Shown piece by piece: positions 54,289 to 61,433 of a stretch of DNA of 64,000 nucleotides. Location of the stretch: contig JAZNQN010000065.1 in NCBI GenBank assembly GCA_045590195.1, positions 66,651-130,650 on the forward strand, given 5' to 3'. Each line of letters opens with the position of its first letter. Position 1 is the first letter of the stretch. A program made the position numbers and the translations under genes. The notes under the pieces are model-generated. The model saw only the letters and a program-made list of their open reading frames with translations, was not told where the DNA came from and did no database searches. Source of the DNA: JAZNQN01 sp045590195 (GTDB taxonomy: Bacteria; Bacillota; Clostridia; UMGS1883; UMGS1540).

Positions 54289-54618
54289 CTAAAGCTCTAC
54301 ACTCTTTTCCCACCTTCTTTTGTAAATTGTAGGCGTTTTAAAAACTCTTTTTGCGTATCGCCTGGCAGTTTTTTCTCCGTTTGCCTTCTCTTCCTCTGTG
54401 TCAGAGAGTTTATAAAGCGTATTTGTTCTAATATGGGCCAACTCGTGGGCCAATATGTTTTCCTCTTTTTTTGTGTCCTTGTTCCTAGGGTTAATATATA
54501 TCCCGTATGTATTTTTATAACGAATTACACACCCTTCTAATGCCTCCGGCGTATCTTCTTCGTAAAAAATATTTACACCCATTTCTGCGGCAATATTTAA
54601 AAGCTGTTCTTTTTTCAT
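54289..54618 (-). CDS. ImmA/IrrE-type metallopeptidase, small
   Basis: 109-residue zinc protease. AHELAHIRT supplies the HExxH site (near residue 58), and EKTARRYA further on fits the third ligand. In ICEBs1, ImmA cleaves the element repressor ImmR; this protein may do the same to the CI-like repressor. It follows a 31-residue gene by 11 bases. Confidence 0.82.
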   Translation of the reverse strand: MKKEQLLNIAAEMGVNIFYEEDTPEALEGCVIRYKNTYGIYINPRNKDTKKEENILAHELAHIRTNTLYKLSDTEEEKANGEKTARRYAKRVFKTPTIYKRRWEKSVEL

Positions 54619-54629
54619 TGCTTCAGTTC

Positions 54630-54725
54630 CTACCCTCTCTTATAAATCCTCTCGCCGCTCTCAAGGTCATAAACAATTGTAAAATATAATTTGCTCTTTG
54701 TGTCTTTTAAATCTGCTATAAACAT
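54630..54725 (-). CDS. Very small protein, 31 residues
   Basis: The frame from ATG 54725 has a strong AAAGGAG RBS and lies exactly between two peptidase genes. It encodes a small protein with alternating beta-type sequence (KLYFTIVYDLESGERIYK). The precise fit in the operon and the RBS support it; homology is unknown. Confidence 0.55.
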   Translation of the reverse strand: MFIADLKDTKSKLYFTIVYDLESGERIYKRG

Positions 54726-54744
54726 TGGGCAGCTCCTTTCACTC

Positions 54745-55161
54745 TCAAAACGTCTGCACCCTTGCCCTTTTATGTACCAATACACCATAAGCAAAGGCAT
54801 CAGCCTCTATCTCTGCTTTTACTTCGTCACGTGTGAAGTGCTTATTTATTCCCACGTGCTCAAATATAACGTGGGCTACTTCATGCAGCAGTATTAAAAT
54901 TTTGTCCCTTGGGTGCAGTGTCGCATCAACAAAAACAAGTCCGCTTTCCCCTGCGTATGTAAAGGCTCTTTCGGTTGTCATATTTTGCAGAGAATGTTTT
55001 TCTATTTCTGCATCGCCTTTTTTGGTGTTAAAGGCTATCAATCCAAAACCTTGGGTTTTCAAAAATGCCTCTATGCTCTCGAAGGAAACATTATACTTTA
55101 CTGTCTTTAAAAAGCTCTTTACTGCCTTTTTGGCTTTGTCCTCTTTGGATAAATAAAACAT
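54745..55161 (-). CDS. ImmA/IrrE-type metallopeptidase
   Basis: 138-residue zinc protease with LLHEVAHVIFEH (HExxH near residue 95) and EIEADAFAYGVL supplying the third ligand. RBS AAAGGAG. It is the second ImmA-like gene in the element; the two share little sequence, so they may cleave different targets. Confidence 0.85.
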   Translation of the reverse strand: MFYLSKEDKAKKAVKSFLKTVKYNVSFESIEAFLKTQGFGLIAFNTKKGDAEIEKHSLQNMTTERAFTYAGESGLVFVDATLHPRDKILILLHEVAHVIFEHVGINKHFTRDEVKAEIEADAFAYGVLVHKRARVQTF

Positions 55162-55193
55162 GTTGGTCAGCTCCTTTCTTTCCCCAGGAGCGG

Positions 55194-55847
55194 TTAATGC
55201 TCCGCTCCCGCATTTACTCTTGTTACTGCGTGGTTTTGCTTTAAAACTTCCCTTCGCTCCTTCAGCTCGGGTATTACCATAAGCAAACCTATATCGGCCC
55301 TTTGCAGTTTTCTGAATTCAAGCAACTGCTTTGCGGTTAAATGCTCGCGGATATTGCCTTCGATAATGGCGCGCTCTTTCTTAAAGCTCTGAACACTCTG
55401 CCCCAAAACCAAAGAATATAGCATATTTATCTCGTTTATGTAGTGATATGCCTTGTTCTCTGCATATGCCATCTTTACCGCTTCTGTAAACTCGGGGAAA
55501 TCCTCTTTCACATCTGTCAGAACGGTTATAAACTGCGCCATTTGATTAAACCTTTTGATATACTGCTCTTTAAATTCTGCTGCTCTTTTGCCTCGGTAAC
55601 CCATAACAAGAAAAGTAAATCCATCTTTTGTCATAAAGTATTTAGGATTTCTTTTGCCGCTGCTATCTTTGTAGTTACTGCGCTCAAAATTGAGCTCAGC
55701 AAATCCTTTGCTACAATCTAAATTTTCAATATCCCTAATTACATTTTTGTGCTTTTTGCCAAAAGTTTCCGCCACCTGCAAACTGTCACAAAAAGCCTCG
55801 CTGTCCTTGCGGTATAGGTTGTATTGAGTGTTTAATATAGGTTTCAT
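55194..55847 (-). CDS. Rha family phage regulatory protein
   Basis: 217-residue Rha-type regulator. The N-terminal Rha domain (about residues 18-110) has VAETFGKKHKNVIRDIENL, NPKYFMTKDGFTFLVMGY and GKRAAEFKEQYIKRFN. Rha proteins act as antirepressors or growth regulators in temperate phages. RBS GGGAGCGG precedes ATG 55847. A 19-bp operator lies 53 bases upstream, placing it under the element repressor. Confidence 0.88.
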   Translation of the reverse strand: MKPILNTQYNLYRKDSEAFCDSLQVAETFGKKHKNVIRDIENLDCSKGFAELNFERSNYKDSSGKRNPKYFMTKDGFTFLVMGYRGKRAAEFKEQYIKRFNQMAQFITVLTDVKEDFPEFTEAVKMAYAENKAYHYINEINMLYSLVLGQSVQSFKKERAIIEGNIREHLTAKQLLEFRKLQRADIGLLMVIPELKERREVLKQNHAVTRVNAGAEH

Positions 55848-55899
55848 ATATCCGCTCCCTTATGTACTTTGTTAGGCCTTGGGTGGGGTTTCAATTATA

Positions 55900-55918
55900 T
55901 GTTGAATATTATTCTACA
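55900..55918. promoter_or_regulatory. Repressor operator O3, upstream of rha
   Basis: TGTTGAATATTATTCTACA. Matches the pseudo-palindrome TGTWGAA-N5-TTCWACA found twice between the divergent regulators. It abuts a TATAAT read on the minus strand (55894-55899). Confidence 0.75.
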
Positions 55919-55920
55919 CC

Positions 55921-56124
55921 CTATGCAAAAAAAATATTTGTCATTTCCTCAGCTGTAAGATTTAATGTTTGTTTTAAGGCGCTGATTTCGCTTGCTTTAA
56001 ATTCTGTAAGCCCTTTTGCCTTTTTATAAAATCCCATTTCTGAAAGTCCAAGCGTTGTTGCTATTTCCTTTCTTGTTTTTTTTGACTTTAATATAGCAAT
56101 GTCTAAATTCTCTGTATTAGTCAA
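55921..56124 (-). CDS. Cro-like HTH protein
   Basis: 67-residue HTH protein (RKEIATTLGLSEMGFYKKAK helix pair). It is divergent from the CI-like repressor, as Cro is. The start is TTG 56124, because AGAGGAGAGGGG is directly upstream; an in-frame ATG at 56148 lies beyond that RBS. Likely the opposing regulator in the switch. Confidence 0.75.
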   Translation of the reverse strand: MTNTENLDIAILKSKKTRKEIATTLGLSEMGFYKKAKGLTEFKASEISALKQTLNLTAEEMTNIFFA

Positions 56125-56141
56125 AATGCCCCTCTCCTCTC

Positions 56142-56160
56142 TGTTGAACATTATTCTACA
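56142..56160. promoter_or_regulatory. Repressor operator O2
   Basis: TGTTGAACATTATTCTACA, 19 bases, same consensus as O1 and O3. It overlaps the start region of the Cro-like transcript. Confidence 0.8.
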
Positions 56161-56165
56161 CAAAC

Positions 56166-56194
56166 ATAATATCATTTTGTAGAATGTTTGTCAA
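56166..56194 (-). promoter_or_regulatory. Promoter of the Cro-like operon
   Basis: On the minus strand TTGACA (56189-56194), 17 bases, TATTAT (56166-56171). O1 covers the -35 and O2 lies just downstream of the -10. Confidence 0.8.
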
Positions 56195-56196
56195 CA
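56178..56196. promoter_or_regulatory. Repressor operator O1
   Basis: TGTAGAATGTTTGTCAACA, one mismatch from the consensus, covering the -35 of the Cro-like promoter. Confidence 0.75.
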
Positions 56197-56222
56197 CTTT
56201 TTTATTATTTTATAAATTTTTG

Positions 56223-56251
56223 TTGACTTTTAGGAAACAGTATGATACAAT
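56223..56251 (+). promoter_or_regulatory. Promoter of the CI-like repressor
   Basis: TTGACT (56223-56228), 17 bases, TACAAT (56246-56251), 39 bases before the ATG. Confidence 0.75.
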
Positions 56252-56290
56252 AACATAAACAAAAGTTTATTTTAAGGTATGGTGTTTATT

Positions 56291-56932
56291 ATGTCATTAT
56301 CTCAAAGAATACGCAAACGCAGAATTGAATTGAATATTACGCAAACTGAATTAGCAAAAATTTTAGGTTATCGCTCTCGTTCTTCAATAAATAAAATCGA
56401 ACAAGGACAAAATGATTTACCACAGTCTAAAATTATTTTAATAGCTCAAGCTCTTCAATGCTCTCCTGCATACCTTATGGGTTGGGAAGAGAACGCACAA
56501 CAAACTATTGACAAAGCCGATTTTGAAAAATATAACCTTTTACCCATAAACACATACAAAATACCTCTTCTTGGTTCTATTGCCTGTGGCGAACCTATAC
56601 TTGCAGCTGAAAACATAGAAAGCTATATTGATGCCGAAAGTACCGTAAAGGCTGATTTTGCTTTAAGGTGTAAAGGCGATAGCATGATAAACGCACGCAT
56701 ATTTGATGGGGATATTGTTTTTGTACGTCAGCAACCCGACGTTGAGAATGGCGAAATTGCCGCCGTTCTAATAGACGATACTGCAACACTCAAACGTGTT
56801 TATAAATATCCTAACCGCTTAGAGCTCCGCCCCGAAAATCCTACCTTCGAAGTGCTGAACTTTGAAGATGACGAAATATCAAATATAAAAATAATGGGTA
56901 AAGCCGTAGCTTTTTTAAGCGGTGTAAGATAA
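56291..56932 (+). CDS. CI-like repressor with S24 peptidase domain
   Basis: 213-residue repressor. The XRE HTH (about 5-62) has ITQTELAKILGYRSRSSINKI. The LexA/S24 domain (about 85-210) has the cleavage-type SIACGEP, the catalytic Ser in CKGDSMINARI and the Lys in IDDTATLKRVYK. It keeps the element quiescent, with self-cleavage or ImmA as possible inactivation routes. The start is ATG 56291, preferred over 56279 because GGTG sits at the right distance. Confidence 0.9.
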   Translation: MSLSQRIRKRRIELNITQTELAKILGYRSRSSINKIEQGQNDLPQSKIILIAQALQCSPAYLMGWEENAQQTIDKADFEKYNLLPINTYKIPLLGSIACGEPILAAENIESYIDAESTVKADFALRCKGDSMINARIFDGDIVFVRQQPDVENGEIAAVLIDDTATLKRVYKYPNRLELRPENPTFEVLNFEDDEISNIKIMGKAVAFLSGVR

Positions 56933-57026
56933 TTTTTAATTAATATAAATCCGCTCCCACATTTAAGACCAGGAGCGGCGCATATAAATAATAACAAGAT
57001 ATATAATAAATCAAGGGGGCTTAACA

Positions 57027-57314
57027 ATGCTAACACTTGAACAAATTAAAAATGCAGCTGCTACCATAGCGGCCGAATACCCAATAAAAAATATAATGCT
57101 TTTTGGCTCTTATGCTGAAGGAACGCACACCGCCGAAAGTGATATTGATTTGCTTATTGAATTTTATACAGATGCGGTTTCTCTTCTGATGCTCTCTGAT
57201 ATTAAATTCCGTATCGAAGAACTACTTGGCAAGAGTGCCGATATTATTCATGCGCCTATTCCCGAAGGTGCTCTTATAAAGCCTGGTAAAACTATTACTG
57301 TTTATGCCGCGTAA
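57027..57314 (+). CDS. MNT-type nucleotidyltransferase, no HEPN partner
   Basis: 95-residue minimal nucleotidyltransferase with GSYAEGTHTAESDIDLLIEF, the GS-x10-DxD signature. Relatives act as antitoxins in HEPN-MNT systems by AMP-modifying the HEPN toxin. No HEPN gene is next to it, so it is an orphan or works on another target. It lies between the repressor and integrase on the plus strand. A GGGGG-rich RBS precedes ATG 57027. Confidence 0.82.
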   Translation: MLTLEQIKNAAATIAAEYPIKNIMLFGSYAEGTHTAESDIDLLIEFYTDAVSLLMLSDIKFRIEELLGKSADIIHAPIPEGALIKPGKTITVYAA

Positions 57315-57340
57315 TTTATATAACAAAAATACTTTAAACC

Positions 57341-57367
57341 GGAGCGGTTTTTCCGCTCCATATTTTT
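57341..57367 (+). terminator. Terminator between MNT and integrase genes
   Basis: GGAGCGG (57341-57347), loop TTTTT, CCGCTCC (57353-57359), then ATATTTTT. The stem is made of the element's recurrent heptamer. Confidence 0.65.
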
Positions 57368-57430
57368 AACTTTATTTCAGCCGCTCCGCTTTGATGCAGA
57401 GCTTAAACACAAAAGGAAGGTGTAAAAATA

Positions 57431-58612
57431 ATGCCAAAAAGAAGATTAAAGGGCGATGGATCTGTTTATTTTGATAATAAAAGGGGCTTGTATGTTGGCC
57501 AAATAACACTCGGTTTTGATGAAAAAGGCAAAAGAAAGCGCAAAACAGTTTATGGCAAAACAAAAACCGAAGTAAGAAACAAACTCAAAAATATTGATAT
57601 GCAAATTTTTACAGGCACATTTACCGATGAAAAAGATGTTACCATATACCACCTTGCAAAACAAATGCTTGACGATAGCCTAAACCAAAACGAATTTAAA
57701 GAAACTACTTATTTTCGCCATATCGAAACACTTAAAACACTTGCGCCTATATATAATACTCCGCTCCAGGCAGTAAACGAAACACAGCTGCGCAATTTTC
57801 TTGCGGGCCTGCTTGATTATTCTCAATCTCAAATAAATAAAATATATGGCCTTTTAAATAAAACTTTTAAAGAGGCACTAAAGCGGAAACTTATAACCCA
57901 AAATCCCATAGAGTTTATAAAAAAGCCAAATTCAAAACAGAAAAATGTGCCCGTTCGTGCTCTGACTAAGGGCGAACAACGGCGCTTACTTGAAGTATTG
58001 CAAACTGAAGATATAAATTATAGTCAGCAAATGCTTCTCTCTTTGGCTCTTGGCTTTCGCATGGGCGAAATAAACGCCCTCTCTGTGGAAAACATAAACT
58101 TTAATTTTAATCGCATTACAATTAAGCGCACTATATCGAAGGGTCAAAAGGGCGAGGCGGTGCTTGGAGATACAACAAAAACTTATGCCGGGCAAAGAAC
58201 AGTTGCTATGACAGATGCAGTGCGAAATCTTTTAATTGATTGCATAGGCGATAAACGGAGCGGCCTTATATTCTTGCATAAGGGCAAACTTATTTCTACC
58301 TCTCAAGTGAATTCACAGTTTAAACGCGTTCTGAAAAAATATAATATTCTTGATGAAACTGTAACCGATGGCAAAGTTGACCTGCATTCTCTCCGTCATA
58401 CTTTCGGTACCAGGTGCGCAGAGGCGGGTATGCCGCCGAAGGTCCTTCAGGAAATAATGGGCCATACTGATATAAGTATCACAATGAACACATATTTTTA
58501 TGCCACAAAAGATTATATTGACGAAAACATTTATAAAATTGACAATATTCTTAAAAGCGAGGGCTTAACAATAGCAGAAAACCAATCATTAACACAGTTT
58601 AAAATCGGTTAA
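57431..58612 (+). CDS. int: Tyrosine recombinase/integrase
   Basis: 393-residue integrase. An N-terminal arm-binding domain (about 1-55) is followed by a SAM-like core-binding domain (65-150) and the catalytic domain (165-380). The active-site residues are Arg in LALGFRMGEINAL, HxxR in HSLRHTFGTR, His in GHTDISITMNTY and the nucleophile Tyr in that last stretch. It is 80 bases from the right attachment site. Confidence 0.95.
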   Translation: MPKRRLKGDGSVYFDNKRGLYVGQITLGFDEKGKRKRKTVYGKTKTEVRNKLKNIDMQIFTGTFTDEKDVTIYHLAKQMLDDSLNQNEFKETTYFRHIETLKTLAPIYNTPLQAVNETQLRNFLAGLLDYSQSQINKIYGLLNKTFKEALKRKLITQNPIEFIKKPNSKQKNVPVRALTKGEQRRLLEVLQTEDINYSQQMLLSLALGFRMGEINALSVENINFNFNRITIKRTISKGQKGEAVLGDTTKTYAGQRTVAMTDAVRNLLIDCIGDKRSGLIFLHKGKLISTSQVNSQFKRVLKKYNILDETVTDGKVDLHSLRHTFGTRCAEAGMPPKVLQEIMGHTDISITMNTYFYATKDYIDENIYKIDNILKSEGLTIAENQSLTQFKIG

Positions 58613-58632
58613 ATTTTGCGTTTTTTTATTTC

Positions 58633-58653
58633 ATAGGCAACATATAGGCAACA
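58633..58653 (+). repeat. Integrase arm-type repeats, right end
   Basis: ATAGGCAACA at 58633-58642 and 58644-58653, spaced 11 bases; the same decamer occurs three times at the left end. Confidence 0.75.
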
Positions 58654-58690
58654 ATGATTTTTTGAAATGTCCATTTTTCAAGGGGTTTAA

Positions 58691-58720
58691 GGGTGTCAAT
58701 TCCTATCCGGGACGCCAGAA
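58691..58720 (+). repeat. attR (decayed tRNA 3' end)
   Basis: Aligns without gaps to 50661-50690 with 23 of 30 identities. It is the displaced original end of tRNA-Arg and carries several transitions, consistent with an old insertion. Confidence 0.7.
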
Positions 58721-58750
58721 AAAGCACTTGCAAAAAGCAAGTGCTTTTTT
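58721..58750 (+). terminator. Original terminator of tRNA-Arg
   Basis: AAAGCACTTGC (58721-58731), loop AAAAA, GCAAGTGCTTT (58737-58747), then TTT. It immediately follows the decayed tRNA end and so was probably the tRNA's terminator before insertion. Confidence 0.85.
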
Positions 58751-58752
58751 AG

Positions 58753-58781
58753 TAGACATTTATTCAATAATATGGTAGAAT
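58753..58781 (+). promoter_or_regulatory. Promoter of the RluA-etf-lactate dehydrogenase genes
   Basis: TAGACA (58753-58758), 17 bases, TAGAAT (58776-58781), 28 bases before the first ATG. Confidence 0.6.
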
Positions 58782-58808
58782 AAATGTATGTAAAAGTAGG
58801 AGTAGTAT

Positions 58809-59438
58809 ATGGTAGAGATAATATATGAAAACGAAAATATTGTTGTGTGTGTGAAAAAAAGCGGCATATCATCTGAAAGTGATTTGCCCAATGCTTTGAA
58901 AAGTCAGCTGAAAAGCGAAATTTATACGCTTCACCGCCTTGATGTGCCTGTTGGCGGCGTTATGGTTTATGCAAAAAACAAAGCTGCTGCGGCAAAAATG
59001 AGCAAAAAAATTGCGGAAAACACCGACTTTACAAAAACATATCTCGTTTTATGTGAAGGTATTTTTGAAGAAAATGAAGGCGAAATGTGTGACCTTTTGT
59101 TTAAGGATTCGCACAAAAATAAAAGTTTTGTGGTAAAAAAAGAAAGAAAAGGCGTAAAAAAAGCAAAGCTTTATTACCGGGTTATAAAAGTGGGTAAGTA
59201 TAACGAAAAAGATTGTTCATTGCTTGAAGTACGGCTTGAAACAGGCAGAAGTCACCAGATAAGAGTTCAGTTTGCTTCAAGGCGGCATCCTCTTTTGGGC
59301 GATGGAAAATACGGAAGCTGCATAAACTGTCCGGTTGCGCTATTTTCGCACAGAATTGAAACCGAAGGAAAGGTTTTCGAAAAAGAATTACCAGAGGAAA
59401 AACCATGGAATATATTTATTGAAGAGGTGCAGGTATGA
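58809..59438 (+). CDS. RluA-family pseudouridine synthase
   Basis: 209-residue catalytic domain without an S4 domain. The active-site Asp is in TLHRLDVPVGGVMVYAK (near residue 45), and GRSHQIRVQFASRRHPLLGD follows. It makes pseudouridine in rRNA or tRNA; the target is unknown. Its stop overlaps etfB by 4 bases. Confidence 0.92.
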   Translation: MVEIIYENENIVVCVKKSGISSESDLPNALKSQLKSEIYTLHRLDVPVGGVMVYAKNKAAAAKMSKKIAENTDFTKTYLVLCEGIFEENEGEMCDLLFKDSHKNKSFVVKKERKGVKKAKLYYRVIKVGKYNEKDCSLLEVRLETGRSHQIRVQFASRRHPLLGDGKYGSCINCPVALFSHRIETEGKVFEKELPEEKPWNIFIEEVQV

Positions 59439-60223
59439 AAATTTTAGTTTGTATAAAACAAGTGCCGGGTTCAAATCATGTAGAGGTTGATCCGGTTACC
59501 GGCGTTTTAAAACGTGACGGCGTTAAAAGCAAAATGAACCCTTACGACCTTTATGCAATTGAAGCGGCACTTTCATTTGCTGAAAAATTTGGTGGCGAGG
59601 TTGATGCTATAACAATGGGCCCTCCTCAGGCAAAAGACATTATGGTTGAGGCAATTTGCATGGGAGCAAAAAGCGCCACAGTTTTATCAGACAGAAAATT
59701 TGCTGGAGCTGACGTTCTGGCAACAGCATATACATTATCGCAGGGAATAAGAAAGCTTGGCAACTATGACATAATTATCTGCGGAAAACAAACAACCGAC
59801 GGCGATACTGCTCAGGTTGGGGCAGAGGTTGCAGAGTTTTTGGGTATTCCAAATGTATCTAATGTTTTGTCGGTTGATGACTTTATAAAAGACAAAATAG
59901 AGGTAACTGCATCGCTTGATGAAAAAATAGTAAAAATGGCAATTAAACTGCCGTGTCTTATTTCGGTTGACGGAGATATAAATTCGCCAAGGCTTCCATC
60001 TTACAAGGTTAAACAAACTGTTACTGATGATATGATAAATATTTTAATCTTTGATGATTTTGAAGACAAAAACCCTGATAATTACGGGCTTTCCGGTTCG
60101 GCAACGCAGGTTGAAAAAATATTTCCGCCTGAAAAACGCAGCGAAAAATGCGTGTTCGACGGAAGCGCTGCAGAACAAACAGACAAACTTTTTTCACTTA
60201 TTCGTGAAAGCAAGCTGATATAG
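59435..60223 (+). CDS. etfB: Electron transfer flavoprotein subunit beta
   Basis: 262-residue ETF beta subunit with KILVCIKQVPGSN at the start, DLYAIEAAL and ICGKQTTDGDTAQVGAEVAE. It binds FAD in the bifurcating type. It is followed by etfA and a GlcD-like dehydrogenase, the same order as lctB-lctC-lctD in Acetobacterium woodii. Confidence 0.94.
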   Translation: MKILVCIKQVPGSNHVEVDPVTGVLKRDGVKSKMNPYDLYAIEAALSFAEKFGGEVDAITMGPPQAKDIMVEAICMGAKSATVLSDRKFAGADVLATAYTLSQGIRKLGNYDIIICGKQTTDGDTAQVGAEVAEFLGIPNVSNVLSVDDFIKDKIEVTASLDEKIVKMAIKLPCLISVDGDINSPRLPSYKVKQTVTDDMINILIFDDFEDKNPDNYGLSGSATQVEKIFPPEKRSEKCVFDGSAAEQTDKLFSLIRESKLI

Positions 60224-60233
60224 GAGGGCAACG

Positions 60234-61433
60234 ATGGGGAAACTTTTAATAAATCAAAACAGATTAACCGCAGAAAAAGCAAATGAACTTACCAAAGTTT
60301 GTCCCTTTGGGGCTATTTCTTTCGATGGCGAAAAGCTTGATATTTCATTGGGCTGTAAAATGTGTAAAATCTGCGTTAAGAAAAGCGATGGTATAATTGA
60401 ATACTGCGAAGAGGTTAAAAACTTTGTTGACAAATCGCTTTGGAAGGGCATTTGTGTTTATGTTGACCACAGCGGCGGAAAAATTCATCGCGTTACATAT
60501 GAGCTTTTAGGAAAAGCGAGAGAACTTGCAAACGTTATAGGCCATCCTGTTTATGCGCTTTTTATTGGCAGTAAAAACAGCGAAAACGTTAAAAAGCTTT
60601 TAAGCTACGGGGCAGACAAAGTTTTTGTATACGATAACGAAGCCTTTGAGCACTTCAAAATAGAGCCATACACAGCGGCGTTTTGTGATTTTATTGAAAA
60701 AATAAAGCCTTCCAGTGTTTTGGTTGGTGCTACAAACTTAGGCAGACAGCTTGCGCCACGTGTTGCGGCAAGATGCAAATCAGGCCTTACAGCCGATTGT
60801 ACTGCTCTTGAAATGAAAGAAAATACCGACCTTGTGCAGATAAGACCTGCCTTTGGCGGCAATATTATGGCTCAGATAAATTCACCCGATACAAGGCCGC
60901 AGTTTTGTACTGTGCGTTACAAAGTATTTTCGGAGCCTGAAGCAAACGAGGCTTTAAGTGGCGAAATTGTGAATATGGAAATAGACAAAGAAAAGCTTTT
61001 GTCGGATATAGAAATTATTTTCTCGAAAGACAAACCAAAGGATATAGACATTTCTGAATCTGATGTTATTGTTGCAGTTGGAAGAGGTGCTATGAGTGAA
61101 GAGGCGCGTGCTCAGGCGCAGGAGCTGGCTGATTTACTTGGCGGCGTAGTAGCATGCAGCCGTCCGCTGGCTGAGGGAAACATTTACGATTCGAAACACC
61201 AGATAGGCCTTTCGGGCAGAACTGTAAATGCGAAATTTATTATTTGTCTTGGAATTTCAGGCGCAGTTCAGTTTGCGGCAGGCATGAAATCGTCAGAAAA
61301 AATTGTTGCAATAAACAAAGATGCATCGGCGCCAATATTTGATATTGCACATTACGCAATTGTTGGCGATGTTACTGAAATTGTTCCAAAGCTTATTGGA
61401 AAAATCAAGGAGGTGCGCAGTAATGTACAATAA
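60234..61433 (+). CDS. etfA: Electron transfer flavoprotein subunit alpha with ferredoxin-like N-terminus
   Basis: 399 residues. The first 70 form an extra domain with four cysteines, CPF and CKMCKIC, that could hold one [4Fe-4S] cluster. The ETF alpha core follows, with the FAD-binding C-terminus near [20 protein letters not shown]. LctC of electron-confurcating lactate dehydrogenase has such an N-terminal domain. Strong AGGAGG RBS. The start is ATG 60234. Confidence 0.92.
   Translation: MGKLLINQNRLTAEKANELTKVCPFGAISFDGEKLDISLGCKMCKICVKKSDGIIEYCEEVKNFVDKSLWKGICVYVDHSGGKIHRVTYELLGKARELANVIGHPVYALFIGSKNSENVKKLLSYGADKVFVYDNEAFEHFKIEPYTAAFCDFIEKIKPSSVLVGATNLGRQLAPRVAARCKSGLTADCTALEMKENTDLVQIRPAFGGNIMAQINSPDTRPQFCTVRYKVFSEPEANEALSGEIVNMEIDKEKLLSDIEIIFSKDKPKDIDISESDVIVAVGRGAMSEEARAQAQELADLLGGVVACSRPLAEGNIYDSKHQIGLSGRTVNAKFIICLGISGAVQFAAGMKSSEKIVAINKDASAPIFDIAHYAIVGDVTEIVPKLIGKIKEVRSNVQ

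Larger units (their letters stand above)
50661..58720. mobile_element. Integrated element of about 8.03 kb at tRNA-Arg
   Basis: Bounded by the 3' end of tRNA-Arg and a decayed copy of it (23 of 30 bases equal) exactly 8,030 bases away. It carries its integrase at the right end, an immunity switch with divergent repressor and Cro-like genes, Rha, two ImmA/IrrE peptidases, an HTH protein, two Rep-like proteins, a sigma factor and a lone nucleotidyltransferase. Integrase arm-type repeats occur at both ends. No structural, terminase or conjugation genes were seen. It is best described as a satellite, an inovirus-like replicon or a small mobilizable element. Confidence 0.88.

Noticed and set aside
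56951..56978. CCGCTCC/GGAGCGG inverted repeat after the repressor gene as a terminator
   Set aside because: 14-base loop and no T-tract; treated as part of the heptamer enrichment instead.
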